In this document: one piece after another, positions 44,476-53,328 of the stretch | How positions within the stretch are numbered: position 1 is the first letter of the stretch | How the letters are laid out: each line of letters opens with the position of its first letter | Origin: Thalassobacillus pellis | GTDB taxonomy: Bacteria > Bacillota > Bacilli > Bacillales > Halobacillaceae | DNA length: 64,000 bases | Assembly (NCBI RefSeq): GCF_016908295.1 | Contig: NZ_JAFBDO010000002.1 | Coordinates: 899,154-963,153 of the forward strand | Direction of reading: 5' to 3' | The notes under the pieces: generated by a model | Seen by the model: the letters and a program-made list of their open reading frames with translations, nothing else | What the model was told of the DNA's origin: nothing | Databases searched by the model: none | Program-made: the position numbers and the translations under genes

Positions 44476-45383
44476 ACAATTTTCTCCTTTTCTAAGTAAT
44501 GGACAAACAAATCATCAAGCGATCCTGTTTCAAACCGGAAATTGGAAAGGCTTAACCCTTTACTTTCACAAGAGCTGAAGATGTGATATGCAGTCTTTTG
44601 CTGATTGTCGCTATAAACCTTATAAACACCCTCCTCGATTTCAACCCGAATGACGCCTGGCAGCCCAATCAGCTGCTCATATCCTAAACCGTCGCTTTCG
44701 AATGTCAGGTAGTGAGCAGCGACTTCATTCAGTAAGTCTCGGGGAGAGTTCAGGGCTTTCAATTCCCCGCTGTAAATCATCGCCACACGGTCACAAAGCT
44801 TTTCAGCCTCTTCCATATAATGTGTGGTCAGGACCACGGTGCATCCCTGTTCCCGCAGCAGACGGATCAGGGACCACATTTCCCTTCTGGCATGTGGATC
44901 GAGTCCCATACTCGGCTCATCGAGGAATAGAATTTCCGGTCTATGAAGCGTCGCAAGGGCCAGGGTCAATCGCTGCTTCCAGCCTCCGGAAAGGTCATCA
45001 AATTTGACCTCCATTTTATCCTCCAACCCAAGCAGCTCAACCAGGTAATCCTTCTGGTTCTCCTGTTTGTAAAAGGAAGAAAACAGAGCCAGAGCTTCTT
45101 TGACTTTCATCTTTTTTTGAATGGATGTCGCCTGGAACTGGACCCCGATCCTTTTATTCAGCTCCCTTAAACTCTGGCATGGAATGAGACCAAGCACATT
45201 GACATTCCCTTTATCAGGTTTGATGATACCTTCAAGCATTTCGAGAGTGGTCGTTTTACCAGCTCCATTCGGGCCGATCACTCCAAATATTTCCCCTTCG
45301 TGAACGGAAAAAGATACATCCTTCACAGCCTTGATATCTCCGTAAGACTTCGATAAGTTTTCCACTTTGATTACGTTTTTCAT
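44472..45383 (-). CDS. ABC exporter ATPase (DrrA-like)
   Basis: A 303-residue ATPase: Walker A GPNGAGKTTTLEML (about 38-51), Q-loop VQFQATS, signature LSGGWKQRLTLALA, Walker B ILFLDEPSMGLD, switch LTTHYMEEAEKL. A C-terminal 80-residue extension is typical of DrrA-type exporter ATPases. The signature tryptophan (GGWKQR) is slightly unusual but within range. First gene of the exporter pair. Confidence 0.9.
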   Translation of the reverse strand: MKNVIKVENLSKSYGDIKAVKDVSFSVHEGEIFGVIGPNGAGKTTTLEMLEGIIKPDKGNVNVLGLIPCQSLRELNKRIGVQFQATSIQKKMKVKEALALFSSFYKQENQKDYLVELLGLEDKMEVKFDDLSGGWKQRLTLALATLHRPEILFLDEPSMGLDPHARREMWSLIRLLREQGCTVVLTTHYMEEAEKLCDRVAMIYSGELKALNSPRDLLNEVAAHYLTFESDGLGYEQLIGLPGVIRVEIEEGVYKVYSDNQQKTAYHIFSSCESKGLSLSNFRFETGSLDDLFVHYLEKEKIV

Positions 45384-45517
45384 CCTTTTCTCCTCTCAGG
45401 AAATGAGTCCGTCGTTTATTTTACTTATTTACGTACTAAGGAGGATAAAGTTTCAAAAAACTTGTTCAGCTTGCAGAAAAACCGGTAAATCTCTGGAACA
45501 TCTTTAATAAGTACACG

Positions 45518-45636
45518 TGCGGGCGAAACCACTCGCTTTCCGCGGACGAACGCCCGAGCCTCCTCGTGAAAACCCTCACTGCAGGGTCTCGGATCGCCCG
45601 TTTTTCCGCAGGAGCCTCACGGTTTTCGCCCTCCCG
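45518..45636. repeat. Hairpin repeat family B, copy 2
   Basis: It shares CTTTCCGCGGACGAACGCCC and TTCCGCAGGAG with copy 1 (21470-21592). The outer arms are GGGCGAAACC and GGTTTTCGCCC here instead of GGAGCGA/TCGCTCC, so the pairing is kept with different bases. It fills the gap between the exporter and the Ycf46-like operon. Confidence 0.75.
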
Positions 45637-45672
45637 TAACCGAATTACTTATTCCTTTTACAACATTATTAA

Positions 45673-45701
45673 AGCTGGCGAGAATATCTCGACAGCTTCC
45701 T
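45673..45701 (-). terminator. Possible terminator of the Ycf46-like operon
   Basis: AAGCTGTCGAGA and TCTCGCCAGCTTT pair with one mismatch; the T tract is short, so the call is weak. Confidence 0.45.
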
Positions 45702-45748
45702 TGTTTTAGTATTTTTTGAAAGGTGCATTTCCATTTATTAGTACCAGT

Positions 45749-46375
45749 CTAATCTTGCTGTTTTTTTAAATGCCCTAAACCTTCTATCAACCTTTCCAAG
45801 TCATTATGTTTTGCCATTCCATTAATTGCAAATTCACCTTTATCATCGAATTGTATTTCGATTCTATTGGGAATACAGTCTAATTTCCCTTCTAATTCAA
45901 TATACCTGTCGGTCAAAAAGTGATACTTTTGATTAGATGAACCTTTCCAAGGCATACTGAGATCTAATTTAGATTCGATAAAAGGTCCGTCAATAAGTAA
46001 ATCAGTTAAATTTAATAATTTACTCCAACTACTTCTATTATTACTTTTGATTTTTTCTATCGTGTACCCGCTAAATGTCATAATGGATAAACCTAATGAT
46101 CTTATTTTTTCACTTAATTTAGCTAGACCTTCAGCTTGTTCGAATGGCTCTCCTCCTAAATATGTAACACCCTCTATATTATTTATTTCTACACTTCTTT
46201 TAATTTTATTAAATAATTCATCTATTGAAATAGAAGTGCCCCCGTCTTTAGACCAAGTCCAGGGAACACCACATCCTTTACATTGGATAGGACAACCTTG
46301 AACCCAGATACATGCTCGCTTCCCAGGACCCTCGACATTTGAAATAGGTATATAGCGATGAATTCTTATATCCAT
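45749..46375 (-). CDS. Radical-SAM activase-like 4Fe-4S protein
   Basis: A 208-residue protein related to NrdG-type activating enzymes: a glycine-rich N terminus (ISNVEGPGKRACIWVQGCP) leads into the cluster motif CPIQCKGC (three Cys spaced CX3CX2C, about residues 29-36), and TYLGGEPFEQ is the GGEP S-adenosylmethionine motif. The usual partner of an activase is a glycyl-radical enzyme, but none lies near; its partners here are a Ycf46-like ATPase and DUF1257/DUF2997 proteins. Last gene of the five-gene unit; its ATG overlaps the upstream stop (TAATG). Confidence 0.82.
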   Translation of the reverse strand: MDIRIHRYIPISNVEGPGKRACIWVQGCPIQCKGCGVPWTWSKDGGTSISIDELFNKIKRSVEINNIEGVTYLGGEPFEQAEGLAKLSEKIRSLGLSIMTFSGYTIEKIKSNNRSSWSKLLNLTDLLIDGPFIESKLDLSMPWKGSSNQKYHFLTDRYIELEGKLDCIPNRIEIQFDDKGEFAINGMAKHNDLERLIEGLGHLKKQQD

Positions 46376-47091
46376 TAATAGTCGACTATCCTTCCTGTAG
46401 ACTTTTCCTTTTTGTTTATCTTATTTTCAGATATTAATATGTGGGGTAACACTTTATTTGCTATATGCGGTTTAAGTTTCATTTGGTCAATAAATTGTTC
46501 TTTAGATGTAAAATTGCCATTAACGCTTCTCAACTCCACTATTTTTTTTGCAAAAATGCCATCTAAGTACGGTATTTTTGCTAACTCTTCCACAGTCGCT
46601 TTATTTATATCAATACATGTAACAGTATTTTTATTTTCAAATTTATTTAAAGTGTTGCCCACGTTATATTCTTGGACTGGTTTGGAAACTTTAGGAATAG
46701 TTTCATTCATTTGATAATCATGTTGTATTTCCTTTTTTAGAGTTTCGTATTTATAGTCGGATAATTTCTTAACTGCCTCTAATCTCAATAGATATTCAGG
46801 TCGAACTTTAAAAACATGTATTATTGAGGCAACATAACCCGCTATAAATAAAATAGCAAAAATATTGTAAACCCAATGGTTCGATGGGAAAACTTCAGTG
46901 ATTACAATAAACAAAATAAATATAAGACTATACACAATCCCTGAGATGGTCCATTTCTTTTGTTTAACTCTGTAGGCAATATAGAAGAAAGAAATATAAT
47001 TTAAAAATCCAAATGTCAACAAAGACCAAAGCATCCAAATAGAGTTTCTTAGTTCCCACACTTTTCCTTTATTAGTAATCTGTTTATACAT
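46375..47091 (-). CDS. Membrane protein with ComEA-like helix-hairpin-helix domain
   Basis: A 238-residue protein. Three membrane helices occupy residues 15-110 (MLWSLLTFGFLNYISFFYI first), a charged linker follows, and residues 158-222 form a helix-hairpin-helix pair (CIDINKATVEELAKIPYLDG, then IFAKKIVELR and KPHIANKVLPHI). Such domains bind DNA or act as protein contacts; ComEA uses one for DNA uptake. Here it is linked to an ATPase and a radical-SAM protein, so its role is open. Both ends overlap neighbours by one base (TAATG), which implies strict co-translation. Confidence 0.78.
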   Translation of the reverse strand: MYKQITNKGKVWELRNSIWMLWSLLTFGFLNYISFFYIAYRVKQKKWTISGIVYSLIFILFIVITEVFPSNHWVYNIFAILFIAGYVASIIHVFKVRPEYLLRLEAVKKLSDYKYETLKKEIQHDYQMNETIPKVSKPVQEYNVGNTLNKFENKNTVTCIDINKATVEELAKIPYLDGIFAKKIVELRSVNGNFTSKEQFIDQMKLKPHIANKVLPHILISENKINKKEKSTGRIVDY

Positions 47092-47306
47092 TAATCTTCT
47101 CTCCTATAATTCAGATGTTCGATCGAGACATTTATTTCGGATTGTTTTTGGTAAAATTCCTCTTTATAATCGGAGTCAATAATTTCTGCTTCTAATAATT
47201 CTTCAAGCATTTCCATGTATTTGAGACATTCTTTCCCAAAAACATTTATTGTATCAGCGGAAATTGTGCCATCTTTATTAATAACGAGTCTTATTCGCTT
47301 ATCCAT
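47091..47306 (-). CDS. DUF2997-like protein
   Basis: Seventy-one residues: KRIRLVINKDGTISADTINV, then FGKECLKYMEMLEELLEAEI. This is the DUF2997 pattern (a short beta sheet with 'DG' turn and a G-x-x-C helix), a family that accompanies DUF1257 proteins. No function is established. It starts 11 bp after the DUF1257 gene, with a GGAGG ribosome binding site. Confidence 0.75.
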   Translation of the reverse strand: MDKRIRLVINKDGTISADTINVFGKECLKYMEMLEELLEAEIIDSDYKEEFYQKQSEINVSIEHLNYRRED

Positions 47307-47317
47307 TGAAGTCCTCC

Positions 47318-47761
47318 TTATTGGTTTACTTTAAAAGTTAATACCACACCTCTATCTTCCAGTTCTTCTTCAAGCTCCAACTCCATGCCATACTCCTCTG
47401 CCCGATTTAACAGCTTTGCATAAGTGTCCCTTTGTACAATAGAAATATATTCCTTTTGTATGTTATTTATAAATCTTTCTGCATCATCTGCATTAATCTT
47501 TCCATCAAATAAAGCTATGTATTGACTGTTGGCTCCTTTTTCAAAAATGATATCTATATCGGAAATTGTAGTTTTTAAATTGTTTTTTTCACTTTCCAAG
47601 TCTGTTCCATAATTATCTAAAGCTCTTTTTAGTATAGATTCATCTTTTATTAGAGTTGGAATTGAATAAGACTTAAGATGTCTTGAAGTTTCATTAGATT
47701 TATCACTAATTACCTGTACAACCCCAATTGCCAGTGGAATTAAAACCATTTCAAGACTCAC
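47318..47761 (-). CDS. DUF1257-like (Ycf35-related) protein
   Basis: A 147-residue protein. The ferredoxin-like alternation of strands and helices, the YIALFDGKINADDAERFINN segment and the final QRDTYAKLLNRAEEYGMELE with a C-terminal strand match my picture of DUF1257, the bacterial relative of plastid Ycf35. The N terminus is hydrophobic (MVLIPLAIGVVQVIS) and may be a membrane anchor, unusual for the family. GTG 47761 lies nine bases after AGGAG. It lies 17 bp after the ATPase gene. Confidence 0.65.
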   Translation of the reverse strand: MSLEMVLIPLAIGVVQVISDKSNETSRHLKSYSIPTLIKDESILKRALDNYGTDLESEKNNLKTTISDIDIIFEKGANSQYIALFDGKINADDAERFINNIQKEYISIVQRDTYAKLLNRAEEYGMELELEEELEDRGVVLTFKVNQ

Positions 47762-47778
47762 TACTGTTCACTCCTATT

Positions 47779-49443
47779 CTAGAAATCTATTGTTCTTCCG
47801 CCCCTGGTAGACTTAATATCATCTAATGGGCTGTCATTAAAATTCGAAGCAGACTTGGAGACGGTTTCAGTATATTCAGAACGGTCTTCTTGCAAAGTAG
47901 CTGCTACTGCACGCATATTTGCCCATTCTCTAATTTCTCTAATTTGTTCAGATTGTGTAACAGATAAAGCTACTGTGTTATTAATCACTCTCATTAAGTC
48001 ATCTAATTCCAGACTACGATCATTTGAATAGGCTTCAAATAAGGCTGAAATAACAACTTGTTCAATTTCTGCACCTATAAATCCTTCCGTTTGATCTGCT
48101 AATTGGTCTAATGTACTCTCATTCAAATTAAAAGAACCTTTAACATCAGGATGTATTAACCTCTTTTTTAAATGTATTTTGAAGATAATCTTCCTCTCTT
48201 TTCTTGTAGGAAGATCAACAAAAAATATTTCATCAAATCTCCCTTTGCGTAAAAGCTCTGGGGGAAGGTTTTCAATGTTATTAGCTGTTGCTATTACAAA
48301 CACTGGTTTCGTTTTCTCTTGTAACCAAGTAAGGAAAGTACCGAAAATTCTTGTGGTAGTTCCACTATCTCCGCTAGTATTAGTGTTTCCTAGACCTTTC
48401 TCAATTTCATCTATCCATAGAATGGATGGAGAAAGTGTTTCAGCAGTTTCAATTGCCTTTCTCATGTTTTCTTCACTACTACCTACAATTCCGCTAAAGA
48501 TTTTTCCCATATCCAGTCTTAATAAAGGTAGATGCCACATTGAACTTATAGTTTTAGCTATTAAACTTTTTCCGCAACCAGGTACTCCAGTAATTAAAAC
48601 TCCTTTAGGGGAAGGTAATCCATATTTTTCAGCAGATTGTAACCAAGATTTGTCTCTTTTCATAAGCCAGCGTTTAATATTTTCAAGACCCCCTACTTCC
48701 TCCAGTTTTGGCTGATCTTGTATAAATTCTAAAATACCCGTCTTTTTGATCGTCTGTTTCTTTTCTGCCAAAATGTCTTTAACACTTTCAACATCTAATT
48801 TCCCACGACCTACCATAGATAAAGCAAAAGCATTTTCTGCTTCTTGTAAGGTTAAACCAAGCGCTGCTTTAGCCAATCTTTCTGCTTCTTCTTCACTTAA
48901 ATTAATATTTATTCTCTCATTATTTTTATTTGCATAAATAATATCATTTAGAACTTCTTTAATTTCATGAAAAGTTGGCAAGCCAAAATCAACGATAGTT
49001 ATCTCTTTCTGTAACTCTGTAGGTATACATAAAATCGGGGAAGTAAACACAACATTTTTTGGATTTAAACTTTTTTCTAGATTGGGGACAAGATCCCTTA
49101 GTTTCCTTATTACACTCATATCTGCTGAACGATTTTCCGCACCAAAATAAATATGGAAGTCTTTCATAATAAAAATAGCAGGCTCCTTATAATTTTCTAT
49201 AAAATCTAGCGCTTTATGAGGAGACTTAGTGTCCTTGCTTTTATGTATGCCATTTTCAATAATGCCTTCAGTCTGACTCCATGTAATTAATTTACGAGGA
49301 GTTTTAATTATTTCTACAGCTTGACTAAGGTAACTTAGCTGATCTATTACTCTATCTTCTTCCCAGGTTGATATATAAGCGAATGGAAATCTAGCTCTAA
49401 ATAAATTTGCCATTTGTACAATGAAATTAGAATCATAACCCAT
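47779..49443 (-). CDS. Ycf46-like AAA+ ATPase
   Basis: A 554-residue ATPase. An N-terminal inactive P-loop-like region (1-160; [18 protein letters not shown] and [12 protein letters not shown] are typical of Ycf46) and a helical segment (180-235) lead into one AAA+ module: Walker A GVPGCGKS (286-293), Walker [11 protein letters not shown] (341-350), sensor 1 IATANN (384-389), arginine finger in RKGRFDEIF, and a C-terminal lid to about 510. Plastid and cyanobacterial Ycf46 have been tied to photosynthesis and CO2 uptake; in Firmicutes the role is unknown. First gene of the five-gene unit; ATG 49443 after GGAAGGAAG; a TATAAT lies 40-50 bp upstream. Confidence 0.85.
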   Translation of the reverse strand: MGYDSNFIVQMANLFRARFPFAYISTWEEDRVIDQLSYLSQAVEIIKTPRKLITWSQTEGIIENGIHKSKDTKSPHKALDFIENYKEPAIFIMKDFHIYFGAENRSADMSVIRKLRDLVPNLEKSLNPKNVVFTSPILCIPTELQKEITIVDFGLPTFHEIKEVLNDIIYANKNNERININLSEEEAERLAKAALGLTLQEAENAFALSMVGRGKLDVESVKDILAEKKQTIKKTGILEFIQDQPKLEEVGGLENIKRWLMKRDKSWLQSAEKYGLPSPKGVLITGVPGCGKSLIAKTISSMWHLPLLRLDMGKIFSGIVGSSEENMRKAIETAETLSPSILWIDEIEKGLGNTNTSGDSGTTTRIFGTFLTWLQEKTKPVFVIATANNIENLPPELLRKGRFDEIFFVDLPTRKERKIIFKIHLKKRLIHPDVKGSFNLNESTLDQLADQTEGFIGAEIEQVVISALFEAYSNDRSLELDDLMRVINNTVALSVTQSEQIREIREWANMRAVAATLQEDRSEYTETVSKSASNFNDSPLDDIKSTRGGRTIDF

Positions 49444-49611
49444 ATAAATATACTTCCTTCCATACTATATTGATCTATGAATATTATATCAAAAATGCTT
49501 CTAATAAATTACTAATTTTAACAATATTAGGATATTTAAAGAGTCAATCTTCCGTACAATAAAGCTCAAATAAAAGTAATTATCTTTATTAAAATAATTT
49601 TTTCAATAAAA

Positions 49612-49638
49612 AAGAAAGTCTCTGTTATAATCAGAGAC
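49612..49638 (-). terminator. Terminator of the excalibur nuclease gene
   Basis: AAGTCTCTG and CAGAGACTT with an eight- to nine-base loop, TTTCTTTTTT tail on the minus strand, directly after the stop. Confidence 0.82.
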
Positions 49639-49647
49639 TTCCCTTTA

Positions 49648-50418
49648 CTATTCACAACCTATCCCATCACCGTCTCGATCTAAATGCTTGTCATAACCAG
49701 GGTCTCCCCTTTTGATCGGGTCAGCACCAGCTTCTCTGACGGCAGTACAATTTTTATAATAAACGGAATCACTGGTTCCAGTATCATCGGTTGTTCCAGA
49801 ATCAGAAGAGTTATCCGCTTCATCAGTTGATCCGCTTTCCTCTTTATAATGATAACCATGGTTATGGTCCTTATGGGCATATCCCGGAATTGACCAGACT
49901 CCAATCCCTTTTTCGATCGCCTTCGCCTGAACCTTATGAAACTCATCAAGCATCGTCAAATCGTTATATAAATAAGCAGTTCGGGCGAGCCCTTTTCGGA
50001 GCAGCTTCTCTTGAATCGTTTCGCCGTCTATAAATACGTAAGCAAGGAGGCGACCATATTTATCCCGTTTTTCTTTTCCGATATCTATTCGCACTTCCTC
50101 ATTCGCAAGCGTTTCCTTCACAAACTGTGATGCTTCCTTCCCAAAAGGCTCCACCGGTTTATCAGGATGGACAGTTTCTGGTGTATCAATCAACAGCAGG
50201 CGAACGTCTTCTTTTTCTCCGTTCATGGAAACTTCCAGGGTATCTCCATCCACCACTCTTGTAACTGTCGCGTTGGTGGTTTTATTTTCACTGGCAGCCT
50301 TTGGATCGTTATTATTTTCCTCATTTGTCCCGCCAGCAGAATCAGTCATTTCCATGGAGCAGCCACTTGTAAGCAGTAGTATCAGCAGGATAACCACCTG
50401 CATTTTCGATTTCATCAT
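49648..50418 (-). CDS. Secreted thermonuclease-like lipoprotein with excalibur domain
   Basis: A 256-residue lipoprotein: MMKSKMQVVILLILLL, lipobox TSGC, acidic tether. The SNase domain (about 50-180) keeps VVDGDTLEV, VRLLLIDTPETVH and KYGRLLAYVF (active-site Arg, Asp, Glu, Arg). The last 40 residues are an excalibur domain (YYKNCTAVREAGADPI, then DRDGDGIGCE), a calcium-binding motif with a cysteine pair. It should degrade extracellular DNA or RNA in a calcium-dependent way. ATG 50418 lies six bases after GGGAGG. It follows the sortase gene but has its own start region and a terminator between. Confidence 0.88.
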   Translation of the reverse strand: MMKSKMQVVILLILLLTSGCSMEMTDSAGGTNEENNNDPKAASENKTTNATVTRVVDGDTLEVSMNGEKEDVRLLLIDTPETVHPDKPVEPFGKEASQFVKETLANEEVRIDIGKEKRDKYGRLLAYVFIDGETIQEKLLRKGLARTAYLYNDLTMLDEFHKVQAKAIEKGIGVWSIPGYAHKDHNHGYHYKEESGSTDEADNSSDSGTTDDTGTSDSVYYKNCTAVREAGADPIKRGDPGYDKHLDRDGDGIGCE

Positions 50419-50522
50419 GTAATTCCTCCCGGCCGCTGAAATATATGTAAATACGAGGGCATCATTTCTTCCATTTTCACATGATTCCACTCCCATTGAT
50501 AGTAAAAAGGAATTTTTGAAAT

Positions 50523-50550
50523 TAAAAACCCGGCCTAAATAGGGCCAGGT
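50523..50550 (-). terminator. Terminator of the sortase gene
   Basis: CCTGGCC and GGCCGGG pair (one G-T), followed by TTTTT on the minus strand. Confidence 0.75.
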
Positions 50551-50617
50551 CGTTAATGGTTATTGTCTTTGGAAAGAGGGATTAGTACTTAAACATGAAA
50601 CACACGATTCAGGGATA

Positions 50618-51253
50618 CTAATCTGCTAAGCTCGCCTGAATAATGTAACGTTTAGGAGCGTCACCGATATAATCAAACGGGTAACACGTAGTCAGTGTCA
50701 GTGTAGGTTTCTCTTTTTTGACGATGACTGTACGATCTTCCGCTTTTGTAACCCACGTTTTTTGAATCACGTATTTATACGTTTTCCCATCAAAATGAAC
50801 TTTGAGTATGTCGCTTTTTTCTAGCTTACCGAGACCTGTAAATACGGTATCCCGGTGACCGGAAAGCACCGTATGGCCGCTATGAGAATTAGGGACTGTC
50901 GTCCATTTGCTCACATACATACCGACACCTTGGCTAAGTGTGTCTTCACCTGTGCCCCAATAAATCTTATAGCGCTTCCCCAAAGCCGGGATATCCAGAA
51001 ATGCAACTTTGTCCCCTTTGGAAAAAGGAAAGTCTAATGTGGAAACTTTCTCTTTTTTTTGTAAAGATTCCTTAGACTTTGCGGGTATATTTTTTGTTGT
51101 GGCAGACAGCTTTTCGGGCGGGTCGGTTTGCTTTTGAACTGGAATAGCCTCCACCGACTGCATCACCTGGTAATATTGCCATCCGCTGTAAGCAAAAATG
51201 GTAAATCCGATAGCAAAAATCATGATGGATATTTTCCTGATCATTCTCAACAC
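50618..51253 (-). CDS. Class D sortase
   Basis: A 211-residue transpeptidase: an N-terminal membrane anchor (ISIMIFAIGFTIFAYSGWQY), a linker, and the sortase barrel with catalytic His in VLSGHRDTVF, Cys in LTTCYPFDYIG and Arg in APKRYIIQ. Class D enzymes (B. subtilis YhcS type) cut LPDTA/LPDTS-like signals and attach proteins to the wall. The gene 36 bp upstream encodes a protein with an MPDTA signal, its likely substrate. Confidence 0.88.
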   Translation of the reverse strand: MLRMIRKISIMIFAIGFTIFAYSGWQYYQVMQSVEAIPVQKQTDPPEKLSATTKNIPAKSKESLQKKEKVSTLDFPFSKGDKVAFLDIPALGKRYKIYWGTGEDTLSQGVGMYVSKWTTVPNSHSGHTVLSGHRDTVFTGLGKLEKSDILKVHFDGKTYKYVIQKTWVTKAEDRTVIVKKEKPTLTLTTCYPFDYIGDAPKRYIIQASLAD

Positions 51254-51289
51254 TCCAAAAGGATTAGCCGTTATTCTCTGAATGGAATA

Positions 51290-51709
51290 TTACTGGCGCT
51301 TACGAATGCCAAGCGCACCTAGTGCCATGGCACCCAGTCCTCCAAGAATTCCAAGTGGAAGCGGGCTTGCCGTATCTGGCATTTGTCCGCCTTGCTCATT
51401 TCCGCTATCTTCCGTAGTTTCGTTTTCCGTTGCAGATTGATCGCTGTTTTCCGAGGATGAATTATTAGAGTCATCACTGCTATTAGTATCACCAACTGGT
51501 AAACTCTCGCAAGGTTTGCCATCATTTTCTCGATCTAATCCATCTGGATCATTCGGATGTTCTTTTAAGTGTGCCTGAGCCTCAGCTTGGGTTGAAAAAT
51601 CTTCACAATTTAAATTCTCTCCATGGCTTGCAAAACCTGTTTGTGCTCCTAATAATGTTAAAGGTGTTAGTAGTACCGCGCTTAAGAACATTTTTTTCAG
51701 TTTTTTCAT
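51290..51709 (-). CDS. Excalibur-domain wall protein, sortase D substrate
   Basis: A 139-residue secreted protein: signal peptide (1-27, MKKLKKMFLSAVLLTPLTL), excalibur-like domain (NLNCEDFSTQAEAQAHLKEH, then DPDGLDRENDGKPCE), a low-complexity Ser/Asn/Asp/Glu stalk (75-105), and a C-terminal sorting signal: MPDTA, a hydrophobic helix, and the charged tail RKRQ. ATG 51709 lies nine bases after GGAGG; the longer frame runs through this site. It is first in the unit with the sortase. The ligand of the short calcium-binding domain is unknown. Confidence 0.8.
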   Translation of the reverse strand: MKKLKKMFLSAVLLTPLTLLGAQTGFASHGENLNCEDFSTQAEAQAHLKEHPNDPDGLDRENDGKPCESLPVGDTNSSDDSNNSSSENSDQSATENETTEDSGNEQGGQMPDTASPLPLGILGGLGAMALGALGIRKRQ

Positions 51710-51802
51710 GGTACATCGCCTCCAAAAATTATTTTTAGTGGTGTCGTACCCCCTGTAAAAAAACTGACTAACCATGAAACTCCAGCTCCTGCCCCTCTTT
51801 CT

Positions 51803-51850
51803 CAAAAAATATAAGCTTCTTAGAGTAGTAGTCTCTAGGAAGCTTATATT
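51803..51850 (-). terminator. Terminator of the alcohol dehydrogenase gene
   Basis: AATATAAGCTTC with GAAGCTTATATT plus an inner TAGAG/CTCTA stem, and TTTTTTG tail on the minus strand. Confidence 0.75.
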
Positions 51851-51976
51851 ACAAATAATACCATTTTATTACATTTTTGCAAATATTTAGATAATATTCA
51901 CTCAATTAATGTCTATTCGTATAGGAAAACTTTCGTTAGTACCTTCTTCTGTAAGATCTTCCTGCCTTATCTTTGT

Positions 51977-53071
51977 TTAATATTCCGGAAGGCCATTTGG
52001 ATAAACCATCACTTTGATACTGCCTTGTTTATCCGTTCTTGCTTTTTCCATGGCTTCCCAGGTTCTTTCCAGTGGAAAACGATCTGTGATGAGTTCATGC
52101 ATATCGACCAGCTTCGAGGACAAAAATTCAATTCCCTGCGGATATGTATTGACATAGCGGAAGATTCCACAAATATCAATTTCATTATCTGCAATAAGGG
52201 GAACGTTCACAGCTATCTCGTTAATCGGTGGCAAACCTACAATTGCCAACTTTCCGCCGCGCTTTACAGCTGCAAGGGCTGATTGTAAGGCTTTAGGATT
52301 CCCGGCTGTTTCAAAAGCCGTATCTACTCCTTTACCTCCGGTTATTTCCTGTATTTTTTCATCTACGTTTTCCTCTGTTGCATGGATGATATGGTCTGCC
52401 CCCATTTTTTTAGCTGCTTCTAAACGGACCGGCGACAAATCTGTCACGATCACTTTCTTGGCACCGAACGCTTTGACAGCAGCGACCGCCGTTAATCCCA
52501 CTGGCCCCATGCCCATGATGGCCACCGTAGAACCCGGCTGTAATTGCGTGCGCTTCGCCGCATGAATCCCGACGGAAAATGGCTCGATAAAAGCACCTTC
52601 CTCAAAAGATAAGTCATCCGGAATTGGATGGACAAAGTCATCGCGATGTTTAAAATATTGCACAAATGCGCCATCCACCGGTGGAGTGGCTAAGAATTCT
52701 ACCTCCGGACACAAATTGTATCGGCCAGCTTTACAATACTCACACGTTCCGCAGGTGATGCCAGGTTCTACTGCCACCCGGTCCCCGACTTTATGCCTCG
52801 TTACCTCTTCCCCGATCTTAACGACAACTCCTGCACATTCGTGTCCCAGAATAATGGGGCTTTCCACCACATACGGCCCTATTTTGCCGTGCTCATAATA
52901 ATGGATATCCGAACCGCATATACCCACTGCCATCACTTTGATCAACACTTCGTCCGGATTTAATTCCGGAACAGCAAGCTCTTTGACCTCTATATCAAAC
53001 GTATCGTTCATCACAGCCGCTTTCATCGTTTTCGGTATAACTTCCTGTAACACTTGCTCTTTTTCAACCAT
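51977..53071 (-). CDS. Zinc-dependent sorbitol/xylitol-type dehydrogenase (MDR family)
   Basis: A 364-residue medium-chain dehydrogenase. The catalytic zinc site is intact (GICGSDIHYYEHG and GHECAGVV), as are the structural zinc cysteines CGTCEYCKAGRYNLC and the NAD(P) motif GMGPVGL. The YYEHG segment and the PFSVGIHA stretch fit polyol dehydrogenases that oxidise sorbitol or xylitol to the ketose. ATG 53071 lies about six bases after GGAGGG; the frame from 53170 has no ribosome binding site. Single gene with terminator; no sugar regulator is adjacent. Confidence 0.85.
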   Translation of the reverse strand: MVEKEQVLQEVIPKTMKAAVMNDTFDIEVKELAVPELNPDEVLIKVMAVGICGSDIHYYEHGKIGPYVVESPIILGHECAGVVVKIGEEVTRHKVGDRVAVEPGITCGTCEYCKAGRYNLCPEVEFLATPPVDGAFVQYFKHRDDFVHPIPDDLSFEEGAFIEPFSVGIHAAKRTQLQPGSTVAIMGMGPVGLTAVAAVKAFGAKKVIVTDLSPVRLEAAKKMGADHIIHATEENVDEKIQEITGGKGVDTAFETAGNPKALQSALAAVKRGGKLAIVGLPPINEIAVNVPLIADNEIDICGIFRYVNTYPQGIEFLSSKLVDMHELITDRFPLERTWEAMEKARTDKQGSIKVMVYPNGLPEY

Positions 53072-53257
53072 CCTTTTCCCTCCAATTAAATCAACTCTTC
53101 TAAATCCCATTACCGAATTAAGAATTTTCTGATTAAGTGTCATTTTAGCATGATTGAGGGAGGAAATCATGTTATTTCATCGATGATGTCTTGTGAATAC
53201 CTGTCTCCAAGAACTTCACAACACCTGAGTAATGATTTAATGCCGGTTTTTTCACTG

Positions 53258-53300
53258 AAAAAAATAGAAAGCAGACCTTTTTCAAAATGTCTGCTTTCTA
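53258..53300 (-). terminator. Terminator of the PfpI-family gene
   Basis: AGAAAGCAGAC and GTCTGCTTTCT form an eleven-base-pair stem with ATTTTTTT tail on the minus strand. Confidence 0.85.
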
Positions 53301-53328
53301 AGACTATACTGACTGTATTAGAGTAATT

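Noticed and set aside
45749..46375. Anaerobic ribonucleotide reductase activase (NrdG) proper
   Set aside because: No nrdD is adjacent, and the gene is coupled to the Ycf46-like operon; only the fold resemblance is kept.
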